The position numbers and the translations under genes are program-made. The notes under the pieces are model-generated. The model ran no database searches. It saw only the letters and a list, made by a program, of their open reading frames with translations, and was not told the DNA's origin. 64,000 bases of DNA from JAMLHH01 sp964653095 (GTDB lineage Bacteria; Bacteroidota; Bacteroidia; Chitinophagales; JADIYW01): contig CAZZEH010000004.1 in assembly GCA_964653095.1 (NCBI GenBank), forward strand, positions 61,965 to 125,964, in the 5' to 3' direction. The first letter of the stretch is position 1, and each line of letters opens with the position of its first letter. Shown here one piece after another: positions 1-8,173 of this stretch.

Positions 1-1817
1 CCACTGACACCGCCTATCAACTTAGATGCAAACCTACCTATCCATGAATTCTTAATGGCTTCTCCTGCTGCATTGAATACGTCTTTGACTCTCTCCCATA
101 TATCTTTAAAGGCATCAACAATGCCGTCCCAATGGCTGATGACCAAACCCAAAGGAGTGTAATTGAGAAAGAGTTCTTTTATACTCTCCCAAGCGGCACT
201 GAAGATGATTTTCACGTCATCCCAGATGTCCTTGAACCATTTACTAATAGTGTCCCAATGTTTGTAAATCAATCCGGCAGGTGTAAAGTTGATAACCAAA
301 GCCGCAATAATTTTGAATGCAGTGCTGAATATCTTTTTCACTTTATCCCATAGTTTCATGAACCAGGCACTTATTTTGTCCCAGTTTTTTATGATGAGAT
401 AAGCGGCACCGGCAATAGCCACGGCACCGACAATGTATGGGTTAGACAAAGCAGCCATAGTCATTTTTAAAGTGGCTGAAGTAACTGATTTTAAGGCTGT
501 CACCAGATTACTGTCGAGTACTTTACTGAGACCTGAAATACCATCTTTATTTTTGATGAAGAAAAGTGCAGTCTGCGATAAAAGTCTTCCTGCTCCGCCA
601 AAAGCAATCTGAAGCGCACCTACAGCCATAGACGCAACCCCTGCCGCGGCGGCTATCTGAACCGCACCGGATATGAGTTTAGGATTTTCTTTAGTCCACT
701 CGGCGAACCTTTCAATCAGAGGATTCACTTTCGTCAGTAAATCTGAAAGAGCGGGAATAAGAGTCTCCCCCAAACTTGCCCCGAGATTCAAAGCTGTATT
801 TTTCATTCGGTTGAATTGCTCTAAGGTGGTCTTTTGCCTGTTAAGAAATTCATCGTGTGCCGATCCTTCTATATTTGCGGGGTCTTGCAATAGAGCTAAC
901 TGATTTTTCAGCCCCCTTTCGGAGTCCATATTTCCTGCTAGCTGTGCCAAAGGCGAAGCATAAGCACCCAAATTTCTTTGTGCCAGCCACTGATATGCAC
1001 TCCCACTCTTTTTTGCAGCTTCTAAAACAGCCACTAAACCCGCCGTGCCACCATCAGCATCGGTGAAGATTTTTGACAATTCGGAGTTGGCAAAAATAGC
1101 TTTCTGGAATCGTTCCATTATAGTTGCTGCTTCAGCACTGTTTTTCCCGACTACCAGAAAAGAGTTACCGAAAGCCTGCATATTTTCTCCTGATACTTTC
1201 AGTGTATTAGCAACGCCTGCAGCACCTGATGCCATGAAATCAAGAAGTTGGCTTGCCTTCCCGCCAAATTTATTTGTCAAAGCATTCATCGCATCCATAG
1301 TGGATGAGACTTGCTTTTCTGACAGGTTCATGGCGTTCATAATCATCATGTAAGCATCCCCCGCTTCTCCTGCTGAGACATCAAAAGCCACTGCTATTTC
1401 TCCTGCCTGTTTGGCTACTCTTTCTAAATTTTCTTCTGCTACTCCTCCCGCAGCAAGATTAGCCATTAATTCTCCTGCCTCTATTGCACTTCGGTTGATG
1501 TGGGCTGATACAGATCTGGCACTATCTTCTAATAACTTGAATTCTTTGGTTCCTATGTCTGTGTTGGTCACCTTAGCGACATCCGCCATTTTATCTTCAA
1601 AGGCAACCGCCGCAGTTAACATTCCTTCCAGGGGTCGGATGAGCTGCCTGCCCAGTTCAAATTTAGCAAAACCGCTTTGAATACGATGAGTAGCCTCCAG
1701 ATTCATCTTAGCGAATCTCTTGCCCGCCTTTGATGTGAATTGATCTATTAGCTTCTCAGCTCTGCTTACATCGGCTGTCAGTAATAAATTGATTGCTAAT
1801 CTGGTTCCTGCGGGCAT
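1..1817 (-). CDS. Tail tape measure protein (N-terminal part; runs off window)
   Basis: This frame is open from an ATG at 1817 to the window edge, about 605 codons. It begins MPAGTRLAINLLLTADVSRA. The N-terminal half looks like the TP901-type tape-measure core (EDKMADVAKVTNTDIG, then GELMANLAAGGVAEENLERV and ASGAAGVANTLKVSGENMQA). Two hydrophobic stretches follow, then repeated HWD-containing segments (KHWDTISKWFKDIWDDVKII and SHWDGIVDAFKDIWERVKDV), typical of tape measures. It should set tail length and help form the DNA channel. The neighbouring chaperone gene upstream fits this role. The C-terminus is outside the window. Confidence 0.9.
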   Translation of the reverse strand, partial: MPAGTRLAINLLLTADVSRAEKLIDQFTSKAGKRFAKMNLEATHRIQSGFAKFELGRQLIRPLEGMLTAAVAFEDKMADVAKVTNTDIGTKEFKLLEDSARSVSAHINRSAIEAGELMANLAAGGVAEENLERVAKQAGEIAVAFDVSAGEAGDAYMMIMNAMNLSEKQVSSTMDAMNALTNKFGGKASQLLDFMASGAAGVANTLKVSGENMQAFGNSFLVVGKNSAEAATIMERFQKAIFANSELSKIFTDADGGTAGLVAVLEAAKKSGSAYQWLAQRNLGAYASPLAQLAGNMDSERGLKNQLALLQDPANIEGSAHDEFLNRQKTTLEQFNRMKNTALNLGASLGETLIPALSDLLTKVNPLIERFAEWTKENPKLISGAVQIAAAAGVASMAVGALQIAFGGAGRLLSQTALFFIKNKDGISGLSKVLDSNLVTALKSVTSATLKMTMAALSNPYIVGAVAIAGAAYLIIKNWDKISAWFMKLWDKVKKIFSTAFKIIAALVINFTPAGLIYKHWDTISKWFKDIWDDVKIIFSAAWESIKELFLNYTPLGLVISHWDGIVDAFKDIWERVKDVFNAAGEAIKNSWIGRFASKLIGGVS

Positions 1818-1857
1818 TGTTCTTGTTTTATTGATTAATCCTTTGTATCTTCATCTT

Positions 1858-2124
1858 ATGAGAATTGGATCTTATGAATTTGGTACTCCAATGAAAGGCG
1901 TAGATATCAGCGTAGAGCCTTGGTCTGACCCTGAATTATTAGCATTCACTAAAACCACCACTAAAAGGACTGCTCTTGTACTTTTCATCGCATTTATTTT
2001 ACACATTCTCACAAGAGGTTATCCTATATTGCATCTACTAACTTTCATTTTCTTTAGTCTTGTATTATTAGGTTTCATTTCTTTTTTTTCACTGTATGTC
2101 TGGGGACTTTTAACCCGTAACTAA
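1858..2124 (+). CDS. Small membrane protein, rightward cargo gene
   Basis: This 88-residue protein starts MRIGSYEFGTPMKG and has two hydrophobic segments in its second half (about residues 38-58 and 62-84). It runs opposite to the late operon and almost exactly fills the gap between the tape-measure start (1817) and the chaperone frameshift stop (2121), which favours a real gene. An earlier in-frame ATG at 1789 would overlap the tape measure and is less likely. No family is recognised. A phage cargo gene such as an exclusion membrane protein is possible but is only inference. Confidence 0.5.
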   Translation: MRIGSYEFGTPMKGVDISVEPWSDPELLAFTKTTTKRTALVLFIAFILHILTRGYPILHLLTFIFFSLVLLGFISFFSLYVWGLLTRN

Positions 2125-2644
2125 TCTACTTTATTCATATCGTTGTGCAGCTTCACGCCTTCGGTGTAGTATTCTGCTATCTTGTCACTGTACCACTCTT
2201 CCACAGCTAAAGGACTGATGCCAAAGAAATGTGCTACGAAAGTAATCTCTCGCAGCGTTACTGAAAATTTAGCGATGCATTCACCGCCGCAATGGTCACA
2301 TAATCCACCTGGAAGAGGTCATTGAGATAAAACTCCGGAGGCATCTTCTCTCCGGCTATGGTAGTGGCCACAGACATATTCACGGAGTCCATATCTAATG
2401 AGTTTCCGCTCGCCTGCATTCTTTTCTTAGTCTCCACAAAGTCTGCTCCTCTGAGCTTTCTCACGACTACTTCTCTGCCATCCTGTAGGTGAAATCTTTT
2501 AACGGCTGATCCGTTTGGGTAATTTTTGGTTTCAATCCCAGACTCTTCTTCCGTCTCATTGGCGAAAAAATAGCCTTCAGGGTTTTCCGGTGTTGGGTAG
2601 GTTTTCTTTGTTTCTTCTACCTCTTGTGTTGTTTTGTCCGACAT
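2121..2644 (-). CDS. Tail assembly chaperone with probable -1 frameshift extension
   Basis: The zero-frame product runs from an ATG at 2644 (MSDKTTQEVEETKK) to a stop at 2258, 128 residues. A second frame continues without interruption from the heptamer at 2270-2264 to a stop at 2121 and adds about 48 residues (FSVTLREITFVAHFFGISPL...). This G/G-T layout just upstream of the tape measure is the hallmark of tail assembly chaperones in long-tailed phages. The start is placed at 2644, not at the upstream ATG, because the extra residues would be translated heptamer repeat. Sequence similarity to a named chaperone family is weak by eye, so the call rests on position and architecture. Confidence 0.7.
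2264..2270 (-). promoter_or_regulatory. Slippery heptamer A AAT TTT for -1 frameshift
   Basis: Read on the minus strand in the chaperone frame, the codons before the stop are CTA AAT TTT CAG TAA. A AAT TTT fits the X XXY YYZ pattern. Slipping back by one continues with TCA GTA ACG CTG into the 48-codon extension ending at 2121. Confidence 0.6.
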
Positions 2645-2649
2645 GGTTG

Positions 2650-2935
2650 ATTTTTTTTGACCACGGACCACAGACGACAGACCACCGCACTTCGACAAGC
2701 TCAGTGTGACGGCAGACCATAGACCATAGTGCGCGGTTGGTTCGGTTACTAAAGTAAAAAGATATGATGGTGAGGGTTTTGCTGTTTGTTTGCGGTTCGA
2801 CTTAGCTCACCGCAGGCTGACCACGGACCCGCCACGGCGGGCAGGCTCACGGACGACAGACGACCGTGTTCGCAGAGTGACTTTTGACCGCTGACGACAA
2901 ATCATGGACTGCACGCGGCATTTCCTCTTGTTAAA
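2650..2935. repeat. GACSACR heptamer repeat region and cargo promoter region
   Basis: This gene-free gap of about 370 bases has two blocks of GAC(C/G)AC(A/G) heptamers (about 2658-2735 and 2818-2915) with a CACTTCGACAAGCTCAGTG element in the first. The rest, up to 3014, is A/T-rich and carries TTG at 2949 and TAATTTG at 2973-2979, a plausible Bacteroidota-type promoter for the rightward genes at 3015. Confidence 0.75.
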
Positions 2936-3014
2936 TAATTCAAAAGAGTTGTTACTTAGACTTAGTTTAGTTTAATTTGATTAATCAATCGCAACGATTA
3001 GGAAAAACCACATT

Positions 3015-3224
3015 ATGGAAAGGGAAGACAAAACCACCAGCAAAGTACAAGAAGCACAAAGAGAAAAGGATTTAATAGACTACAAAACTATTGTTGAACC
3101 CTCTAAGACTACTGTCATCATAGAGTCTGAATGGACTAAGGCGGGAGACTTTTTCAAGAAGTTCACTATGTATGATGACAATTACACTCCTATCCCATCT
3201 CTTGGAGAGACTACCTTAATATAG
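3015..3224 (+). CDS. Small protein paired with Clp-fold protease
   Basis: This 69-residue charged protein starts MEREDKTTSKVQEAQREKDL, with a helical N-terminus and a short C-terminal region (GDFFKKFTMYDDNYTPIPSL). No family is recognised. It lies 12 bases upstream of the serine protease gene on the same strand, opposite to the surrounding late genes, so the two are probably co-transcribed from a promoter near 2950-2980. It may be an adaptor or substrate of the protease, but this is inference from position only. Confidence 0.6.
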   Translation: MEREDKTTSKVQEAQREKDLIDYKTIVEPSKTTVIIESEWTKAGDFFKKFTMYDDNYTPIPSLGETTLI

Positions 3225-3236
3225 AATCTACGAACT

Positions 3237-4154
3237 ATGCCTAATTGGAGTGAAGTTATCCTTGAAATCAAGGAAGAGCAAAACAGAAATCCCAAGGCAA
3301 ATCCCTTAGATATAGATACGGTAAGAAGAAAGTATCTGAAATTAGTATCCGATATCACCGGAAGAAATACTATCGCTTATTATTCCGGATGGCTTCAAAA
3401 GCCCACCGCTTCAGGTACTGCTGTGAACGATAAAGACAAAGCGGGTTTTATGTTGGGTATCCATAAGCTTGACCGCACCAAAGGCTTGGATTTAATACTA
3501 CACACTCCTGGAGGAGACATAGCAGCTACAGAGTCTCTTGTTGACTATCTGTATTCGATGTTTGACAAAGACATCAGAGTTATTGTACCTCAAATATCCA
3601 TGTCCGCAGGCACTATGATAGCTTTTGCGTCCAAAGAAATCATCATGGGCAAACACTCCAATTTGGGGCCGATAGACCCTCAGATGGGAGGTCTCGCTTG
3701 TCAAGCTGTCTTGGACGAGTTTAAAAACGCCAAAGAGGATATTAGGGTGAATCCTCATTCCGCGTCCCTATGGCAAATGATTATAGGAAAGTATCACCCT
3801 ACTTTTTTAGGGGCTTGTAAACAGGCGATAGAATGGTCTGAAGAGATGGTATCCAATTGGCTTTCTTATAATATGTGTGATGGCGATAGTGACAGAGTCA
3901 AAAAAATAGTTACTGCCTTTTCCAATCACAGGGATCAAAAATCCCACGCAAGACATATCTCTAAAAAAGAGTGCTTAGAAGTTGGGTTGAATATATCTGA
4001 CTTAGAAGATGATCAAGACCTTCAAGATGCCGTTCTGACTACGCACCATGCTTTTATGCATACTTTCGCCAATACTCATAGTGTGAAGATAATAGAGAAT
4101 CAGTTTGGCGTTGCTTATGTAGAGCAGGCTGCTCCTCCGAGAAGATTAAAATAG
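3237..4154 (+). CDS. Clp/crotonase-fold serine proteinase, SDH (S49-like) family
   Basis: This 305-residue protein resembles the serine dehydrogenase proteinase (SDH) family. It has the GLDLILHTPGGDIAATESLV motif (about residues 77-96), the nucleophile region ISMSAGTMIAFAS, and the family signature NLGPIDPQMGG that follows. There is no signal peptide or membrane segment, so it is cytoplasmic, unlike SppA or NfeD. It is a rightward cargo gene inside the leftward late operon, behind a small partner gene. It is not the prohead protease, because that domain is fused to the capsid protein at 9.5-11.5 kb. A role in host or phage defence is plausible but not shown. Confidence 0.85.
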   Translation: MPNWSEVILEIKEEQNRNPKANPLDIDTVRRKYLKLVSDITGRNTIAYYSGWLQKPTASGTAVNDKDKAGFMLGIHKLDRTKGLDLILHTPGGDIAATESLVDYLYSMFDKDIRVIVPQISMSAGTMIAFASKEIIMGKHSNLGPIDPQMGGLACQAVLDEFKNAKEDIRVNPHSASLWQMIIGKYHPTFLGACKQAIEWSEEMVSNWLSYNMCDGDSDRVKKIVTAFSNHRDQKSHARHISKKECLEVGLNISDLEDDQDLQDAVLTTHHAFMHTFANTHSVKIIENQFGVAYVEQAAPPRRLK

Positions 4155-4189
4155 TGAATAGTTTCTCTCTATAAAGCTAAGTGAAACTG

Positions 4190-4660
4190 TTAATCGAATC
4201 TTTTGAGGCGGCCGGATCCGTTGATGATGTCTTTGAGTTTTTGTGCATAGCGGGGATCGGTGGCGTACCCGGCTTTTTGTAATGCGTCGCACTGCTCCTC
4301 CGGTGTTTTTGCGTCCAGTACTCCTGCTCTCTTGTATCGGGGATTGTCGATGAGGAATTTGTTGCGGTCTCTCATGCTGTCTTCTATGCTGTCGTAGGCA
4401 CGAAAATCCCCTCTCTCAAGGACGCAACAAACCCCCTTGACTGCCTCACCTGTTTTCATATCAAGTGTTGATCCTTTCCAGCCCCCTAAGGCTTTGATGC
4501 CGAAAAGATTGTTACCCAGCTTTGTCAGTTTGCTGTTGCCGTTGCCGGACTCCAGTACGGATTGTGCGATCATCACTGAGGCAAAGAAGGGTGTGCCTTT
4601 GCAGACTGCTTTTGCTTTGGGCCCGATGTGGGCTATCCATGTGGTACGTGTGTAGGTCAT
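4190..4660 (-). CDS. Endolysin, FlgJ-like glucosaminidase domain
   Basis: This 156-residue protein is almost entirely one peptidoglycan hydrolase domain of the GH73/FlgJ-like type. It has the predicted catalytic Glu in IAQSVLESGNGNSKL (about residues 32-46), then GNNLFGIKA, and the late motif AGYATDPRYAQKLKDII. There is no signal peptide, so it should need a holin-type partner. Genes next to it upstream encode a membrane coiled-coil protein and a lipoprotein, making a lysis module between tail tube and chaperone. Confidence 0.9.
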   Translation of the reverse strand: MTYTRTTWIAHIGPKAKAVCKGTPFFASVMIAQSVLESGNGNSKLTKLGNNLFGIKALGGWKGSTLDMKTGEAVKGVCCVLERGDFRAYDSIEDSMRDRNKFLIDNPRYKRAGVLDAKTPEEQCDALQKAGYATDPRYAQKLKDIINGSGRLKRFD

Positions 4661-4677
4661 GTTTGTTGTTTTTTTTT

Positions 4678-4760
4678 TGGACGACGGACAACAGACGGCC
4701 GTATTTACGGAGTGATTTTAGACCGCGATTCGGCTGCGATCACCGGTCGTCCGTGGTCTA
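4678..4760. repeat. GACSACR heptamer array
   Basis: Heptamer units lie between the endolysin start and the lipoprotein stop: one arm in GAC orientation near 4680-4735 and one in GTC orientation near 4745-4760. They are separated by a GCTGCGATCACCGG-type segment. Confidence 0.8.
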
Positions 4761-5393
4761 TTAAATGATTTTAAATTTACGGATAACGCCGATGCCCATG
4801 AAGAGGTAGAATGCACCCCCTGACCAGGCAAGGACTTTTATCCATTGGGGAATAAATTTCACTTCTTTTGTTATTGTCGTTTCTGTGGTTTTCTGCTTGT
4901 GTTCTTTTTGATAAGTATCATATAATTTGGCTTCTATAGCCAGCGTGTCACAGTCGCAGTCGATGCGGAGGTCTGTGCCTTTTATTGTTGCTGTCAAAGA
5001 CGACTGACCACGGACGGCGGACCAAGGTGCTTTGGACTCAGTGACCACGGACGGCGGACCAAGGTGCTTTGGACCGCTGATTAACGCTCGCTGTGGTCGG
5101 TGGTCTGAGGTCTCTAAAATATCTTTGACCGGGATGATGAGCTGTGTAGAGCTGCCCGGATAAATAATTGTTGTGTCTCTTTCTATCACCCTGCTCTCTA
5201 CGAAGGTGGTGTCGTGGACTACGGTCGTAGAGTTCACCGGGACTGCTTCGCGGCAGCAGGAGGAGAGTAAGGCGATGGACAACAGGCCACAGGCGATAGG
5301 CCACAGACCTTTTGAACGCATCCAATAAAGCATCTTCAAAAGTTTCTTATGTTCTTTATCCGTTAACTGCTCTTTTCTTTGCTCCCCTTTCAT
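4761..5393 (-). CDS. Lipoprotein with C-terminal membrane segment, spanin-like lysis protein
   Basis: The start at 5393 (MKGEQRKEQLTDKEHKK) follows the upstream gene's stop by four bases. Residues about 30-48 form a lipoprotein signal ending in LLSIALLSSCC. A beta-rich middle and a helical stretch (KLYDTYQKEHKQKTTETTIT) follow, then a C-terminal membrane segment (VLAWSGGAFYLFMGIGVI). About 40 residues in the middle (around ETSDHRPQRALI to TESKAPWSAVRGQ) are translated heptamer repeat, so an array has inserted in frame. A role bridging the membranes during lysis is inferred from the topology and neighbours. Confidence 0.65.
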   Translation of the reverse strand: MKGEQRKEQLTDKEHKKLLKMLYWMRSKGLWPIACGLLSIALLSSCCREAVPVNSTTVVHDTTFVESRVIERDTTIIYPGSSTQLIIPVKDILETSDHRPQRALISGPKHLGPPSVVTESKAPWSAVRGQSSLTATIKGTDLRIDCDCDTLAIEAKLYDTYQKEHKQKTTETTITKEVKFIPQWIKVLAWSGGAFYLFMGIGVIRKFKII

Positions 5394-5397
5394 GGCT

Positions 5398-5697
5398 TTA
5401 TTTTTTAAGATTCTTTTCCAGCAGGTCGAGACGCTCACGTGCGGCTGACAGTTTGCTCTTTAGACTTTTATTCGCTGAGATCAGGTTATCTATCTTAGTC
5501 TCTAAGTAGTTCTGGTGCGTCTTGAGGTCTTCTATCATTTTGGTGTAAATATCCAGTGTGTCTTTCACGTTTTGCAGCTCCGTATTTTCGACTTCTGCGT
5601 TGCGCTGTCGGCTTCCGGCTATCCAACCTATTACTCCTGACATGACCCCCACCATAGTGGGTATTAACGCGTCTAATATCCAGTCTTCGATGTTCAT
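5398..5697 (-). CDS. Membrane coiled-coil protein of lysis module (holin-like)
   Basis: This 99-residue protein has one N-terminal membrane segment (LIPTMVGVMSGVIGWIAG, residues about 10-28) and then a long charged coiled coil to the C-terminus (KDTLDIYTKMIEDLKTHQNY...). It lies just upstream of the lipoprotein and endolysin genes. Such small one-span coiled-coil proteins occur in Bacteroidota phage lysis cassettes. It could be a holin or a spanin subunit; the sequence does not decide. Confidence 0.6.
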   Translation of the reverse strand: MNIEDWILDALIPTMVGVMSGVIGWIAGSRQRNAEVENTELQNVKDTLDIYTKMIEDLKTHQNYLETKIDNLISANKSLKSKLSAARERLDLLEKNLKK

Positions 5698-5714
5698 GTT
5701 AGCGGAGTGATTTT

Positions 5715-5826
5715 TTTGACCACGGACGACGGACGGCAGACCACCGTATTTGCGGTTCTTCGACTACGCTCAGAAACCGCTGACTGCTGACCGCCGTCTG
5801 TGGTCTGTAGTCTGTCGTCCGTGGTC
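5715..5826. repeat. Inverted GACSACR heptamer arms around a CTTCGAC...GCTCAG core
   Basis: The left arm (about 5719-5745) has GAC-type heptamers and the right arm (about 5790-5826) has GTC-type heptamers. Between them are CCGTATTTGCGG and CTTCGACTACGCTCAG elements. The unit can fold into a long hairpin and fills the gap between tube and holin-like genes. Confidence 0.85.
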
Positions 5827-5828
5827 TT

Positions 5829-6353
5829 TTATATACCAAGGTTCTGTCTAAACTCCTTGAGCAGATCTTCCCCGTCCACTTTGAAGATGTTGGCTTCGAC
5901 ATCTACCTCTGTGATGACTTCGCCGTCTATCTCCATGCGGACATAAGTACAGCCGTAAGATGTCTCCAGCTCTACGTTGTCGTGCTGTACGAAATTTCCC
6001 AGCGGGAAGTTCTTCGGCTGTATGGTCAGAAACACCACTACCGGTGTCTGCCCTACCCTGCTGCCGCCCTGGTACTCTTCTAAGTTGCCTCTGACCTGCA
6101 TCCTGACCGCCTGAAATGGATTGGCCATTTTCTTCAGGTATTCCGGATAATAGGAGGTCCACTTCATGGATCCTTCCATCTTGTCGATGCCGGCATAGTA
6201 CTCGATGGTACCATTGAGTCCGAGTGCCTGATGCTCTGCCTGCTTGAAGGTAACAGTAGGGCACTGGAACTCCTGCACTCTTCCCAGCATGCTGCCTCCG
6301 TCCACGTACACGTTTGCGTTGGTCAGTCTTCCTATTTTTATCTTTTGTGCCAT
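5829..6353 (-). CDS. Contractile tail tube protein
   Basis: This 174-residue protein starts MAQKIKIGRLTNANVYVDGG. Size, beta-rich pattern and position directly downstream of the sheath gene match the major tail tube family of contractile phages (P2 FII-like). Motifs such as NGTIEYYAGIDKMEGSMKWT and GEVITEVDVEANIFKVDGED fit. It forms the inner tube through which DNA passes. A heptamer array separates it from the sheath gene. Confidence 0.85.
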   Translation of the reverse strand: MAQKIKIGRLTNANVYVDGGSMLGRVQEFQCPTVTFKQAEHQALGLNGTIEYYAGIDKMEGSMKWTSYYPEYLKKMANPFQAVRMQVRGNLEEYQGGSRVGQTPVVVFLTIQPKNFPLGNFVQHDNVELETSYGCTYVRMEIDGEVITEVDVEANIFKVDGEDLLKEFRQNLGI

Positions 6354-6365
6354 TTTTAGTTTTTT

Positions 6366-6415
6366 AGACCACAGACGACGGACAACAGACCACAGTCGGC
6401 TGTCAGCGGTCGGCA
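6366..6415. repeat. Short GACSACR heptamer array
   Basis: About six heptamers lie in the gap between tube start and sheath stop, ending in a CGGCTGTCAGCGGTCGG hairpin-like segment. Confidence 0.8.
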
Positions 6416-6419
6416 GTTA

Positions 6420-7835
6420 TTATTGCAAATTGGTTAAGTAGTCGATATTGATGAAGCTGTTAAAAGTTATTCTCTCTGCCGGTGTCGGTGGCATGAAGTC
6501 GATGTAGAAAGTCACATGGCCTTGTGCGAGCTCAGAAGGAGGGTTATCCTCTTTGATGAACTTACACACACCGTCGATGATGGCTCCTCTGCCTACCAGT
6601 GTGCGCAGGAATGCGTTCACGGACTCCCGGACTGAGTCTATCCAGCCCTGAGTGATGGGTTGGTCGATGAAGTTCAAACATGCCAGCTCTACGCTCTCCT
6701 GGATGATGTCGGCAGTACGTCTGACTGCTACGAAATTATCCGGCTCTGTGTTGGTAGGGAATGCTGCAGATCTGTTACCCCAGGCTCTGATGCCGGTACC
6801 AAATCCGTTGAATACGGTGGTGATACCTGCCTCATTGAGTTGATTGGCTTCACTGCTTGCATCGTTGATGGCTGCTGTAATCATCAACTCTGTACCAAGA
6901 ATACCTTTGATTTCGTGGTTGGAGTCTGAAACCCAATAGCCTTCGTTGTTGTCAACCGCTGCTCTCAGCCCTGCTTTGAAAGCAGAATATGGAATCAATA
7001 CCTCGCCGTTGGTAGCTGCGTCATAAGCTTTGAGCATTGGGTAGAGCAACTCAGCTCTTTTGCTGGACGTATTGAAGTTGATCACTCCGCCCGGGCCTCT
7101 GCCTGCAATGGCTCCGCTCACAGTTGTTCCTTCCGGTGCGTCTAGGTAAGTGATAGCTCTGAACTTGTCTGCTACGGCTATCAGCTCTGTTGCTACTGTG
7201 TTGCTGGAGCTGTAGAAAGGTGCAATCAAAATCTTTGGCGCAAAGCCAAAGGTATTGAGTGACAAGTCAAAACATGACAAGCCTGTACGCTCATCTGTCA
7301 CCGGGGTCACACCGCCGATGATGTGGGCATCCAATACCGCAGCTCCATTCAGACGGTCATAAGTGAACTTGTAAGAGTCACCTTCTACCACATTGGTGGA
7401 CAGTGCTCTGAAGTTGCCGTATGCGTCCAGAGTGTAGTCTGTGCCTTCTGTCCAGGCTTCCGGTTGGTCTGAGCTGTCCTTGATAGCTGTGAGTCCTCCG
7501 ATAGGTGCGTAGTCCAATTTGAGTTTGCCGTTTTCGACTTTCTTCACTTCGTCGGTCTCGGTCACTGTGTGGGTGGTCTTGTCAAAGACGTTGACCACTA
7601 TCACAGTTCCTGCTCCCTGTTTGAAGATAGCGTCGAGAGATTGGGGGATAGAGAATCCCGGTACTTTTGCGCCAAACTGCGCAGCATCTGCTACGGAGTT
7701 GACGACTATCGGCTCATTGGTCGCTCCGGCAGGAGCTATCCCTACGAGTCCTATCACTGCTGACTTGACTACCCTTATTGGTACCAGTCCGCCTTTGAGT
7801 TCTATGGTTTCTACACCGTGCAGATAGTTTGCCAT
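6420..7835 (-). CDS. Contractile tail sheath protein
   Basis: This 471-residue protein starts MANYLHGVETIELKGGLVPI and has the N-terminal VPIRVVKSAVIGLVGIAPAG pattern typical of phage sheaths. The C-terminal part (GWIDSVRESVNAFLRTLVGR, then GHVTFYIDFMPPTPAERITF) matches the conserved sheath subdomain that contacts the tube. It polymerises around the tube and contracts on infection, showing that P1 is a myovirus-type phage. Its start overlaps the stop of the upstream gene at 7835. Confidence 0.93.
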   Translation of the reverse strand: MANYLHGVETIELKGGLVPIRVVKSAVIGLVGIAPAGATNEPIVVNSVADAAQFGAKVPGFSIPQSLDAIFKQGAGTVIVVNVFDKTTHTVTETDEVKKVENGKLKLDYAPIGGLTAIKDSSDQPEAWTEGTDYTLDAYGNFRALSTNVVEGDSYKFTYDRLNGAAVLDAHIIGGVTPVTDERTGLSCFDLSLNTFGFAPKILIAPFYSSSNTVATELIAVADKFRAITYLDAPEGTTVSGAIAGRGPGGVINFNTSSKRAELLYPMLKAYDAATNGEVLIPYSAFKAGLRAAVDNNEGYWVSDSNHEIKGILGTELMITAAINDASSEANQLNEAGITTVFNGFGTGIRAWGNRSAAFPTNTEPDNFVAVRRTADIIQESVELACLNFIDQPITQGWIDSVRESVNAFLRTLVGRGAIIDGVCKFIKEDNPPSELAQGHVTFYIDFMPPTPAERITFNSFINIDYLTNLQ

Positions 7836-8173
7836 TATTTTTTGGTTTTTTTTGGTTTTGAATTCGTTTGGACGACGGACGACGGACGACTGACCACGGC
7901 ACTTCGGCTTCGCTCAGTGGCCGCCGTATTCGCAGATGGGTCATTGACGGCAGACGACAGACCACGGACGGCCGTACTTTCGGAGTGCTCATCGACAATA
8001 CCATCCGTGGTCTGTGGTCTGTGGTCTGTGGTCTTTTCCACCTCCACGAGATATCCGCGGCCTATGAGACTGGCTACGTGTCCGGTGAGTGGTAACTGAA
8101 CCTGCTCTCCGGGGTTAAGAACTTTGCCTGAAGTGGCAGATCTGACTTTGCCTTTATACGTGTATGTTTTCAT
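7835..8173 (-). CDS. DUF2635/Mu gp38-like small tail protein with repeat-derived tail
   Basis: The core (about 45 residues, MKTYTYKGKVRSATSGKVLN...GYLVEVEK) resembles the small DUF2635-like proteins encoded just before the sheath gene in Mu-like phages. The remaining 60-odd residues are translated heptamer repeat (TTDHRPQTTDGIVDEHSEST and SANTAATERSRSAVVSRPSS). The open frame continues to 7835, overlapping the sheath ATG. An alternative ATG at 8200 would overlap the upstream gene further. The long repeat tail is the oddity; the ancestral stop was probably near the first heptamer. Confidence 0.65.
   Translation of the reverse strand: MKTYTYKGKVRSATSGKVLNPGEQVQLPLTGHVASLIGRGYLVEVEKTTDHRPQTTDGIVDEHSESTAVRGLSSAVNDPSANTAATERSRSAVVSRPSSVVQTNSKPKKTKK
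7868..8036. repeat. Inverted GACSACR heptamer arms inside a reading frame
   Basis: Heptamers in GAC orientation (about 7870-7900 and 7945-7975) and GTC orientation (about 8005-8036) flank CACTTCGGCTTCGCTCAGTG and CCGTATTCGCAGATG elements. The whole array lies inside the reading frame of the DUF2635-like gene. Confidence 0.8.
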
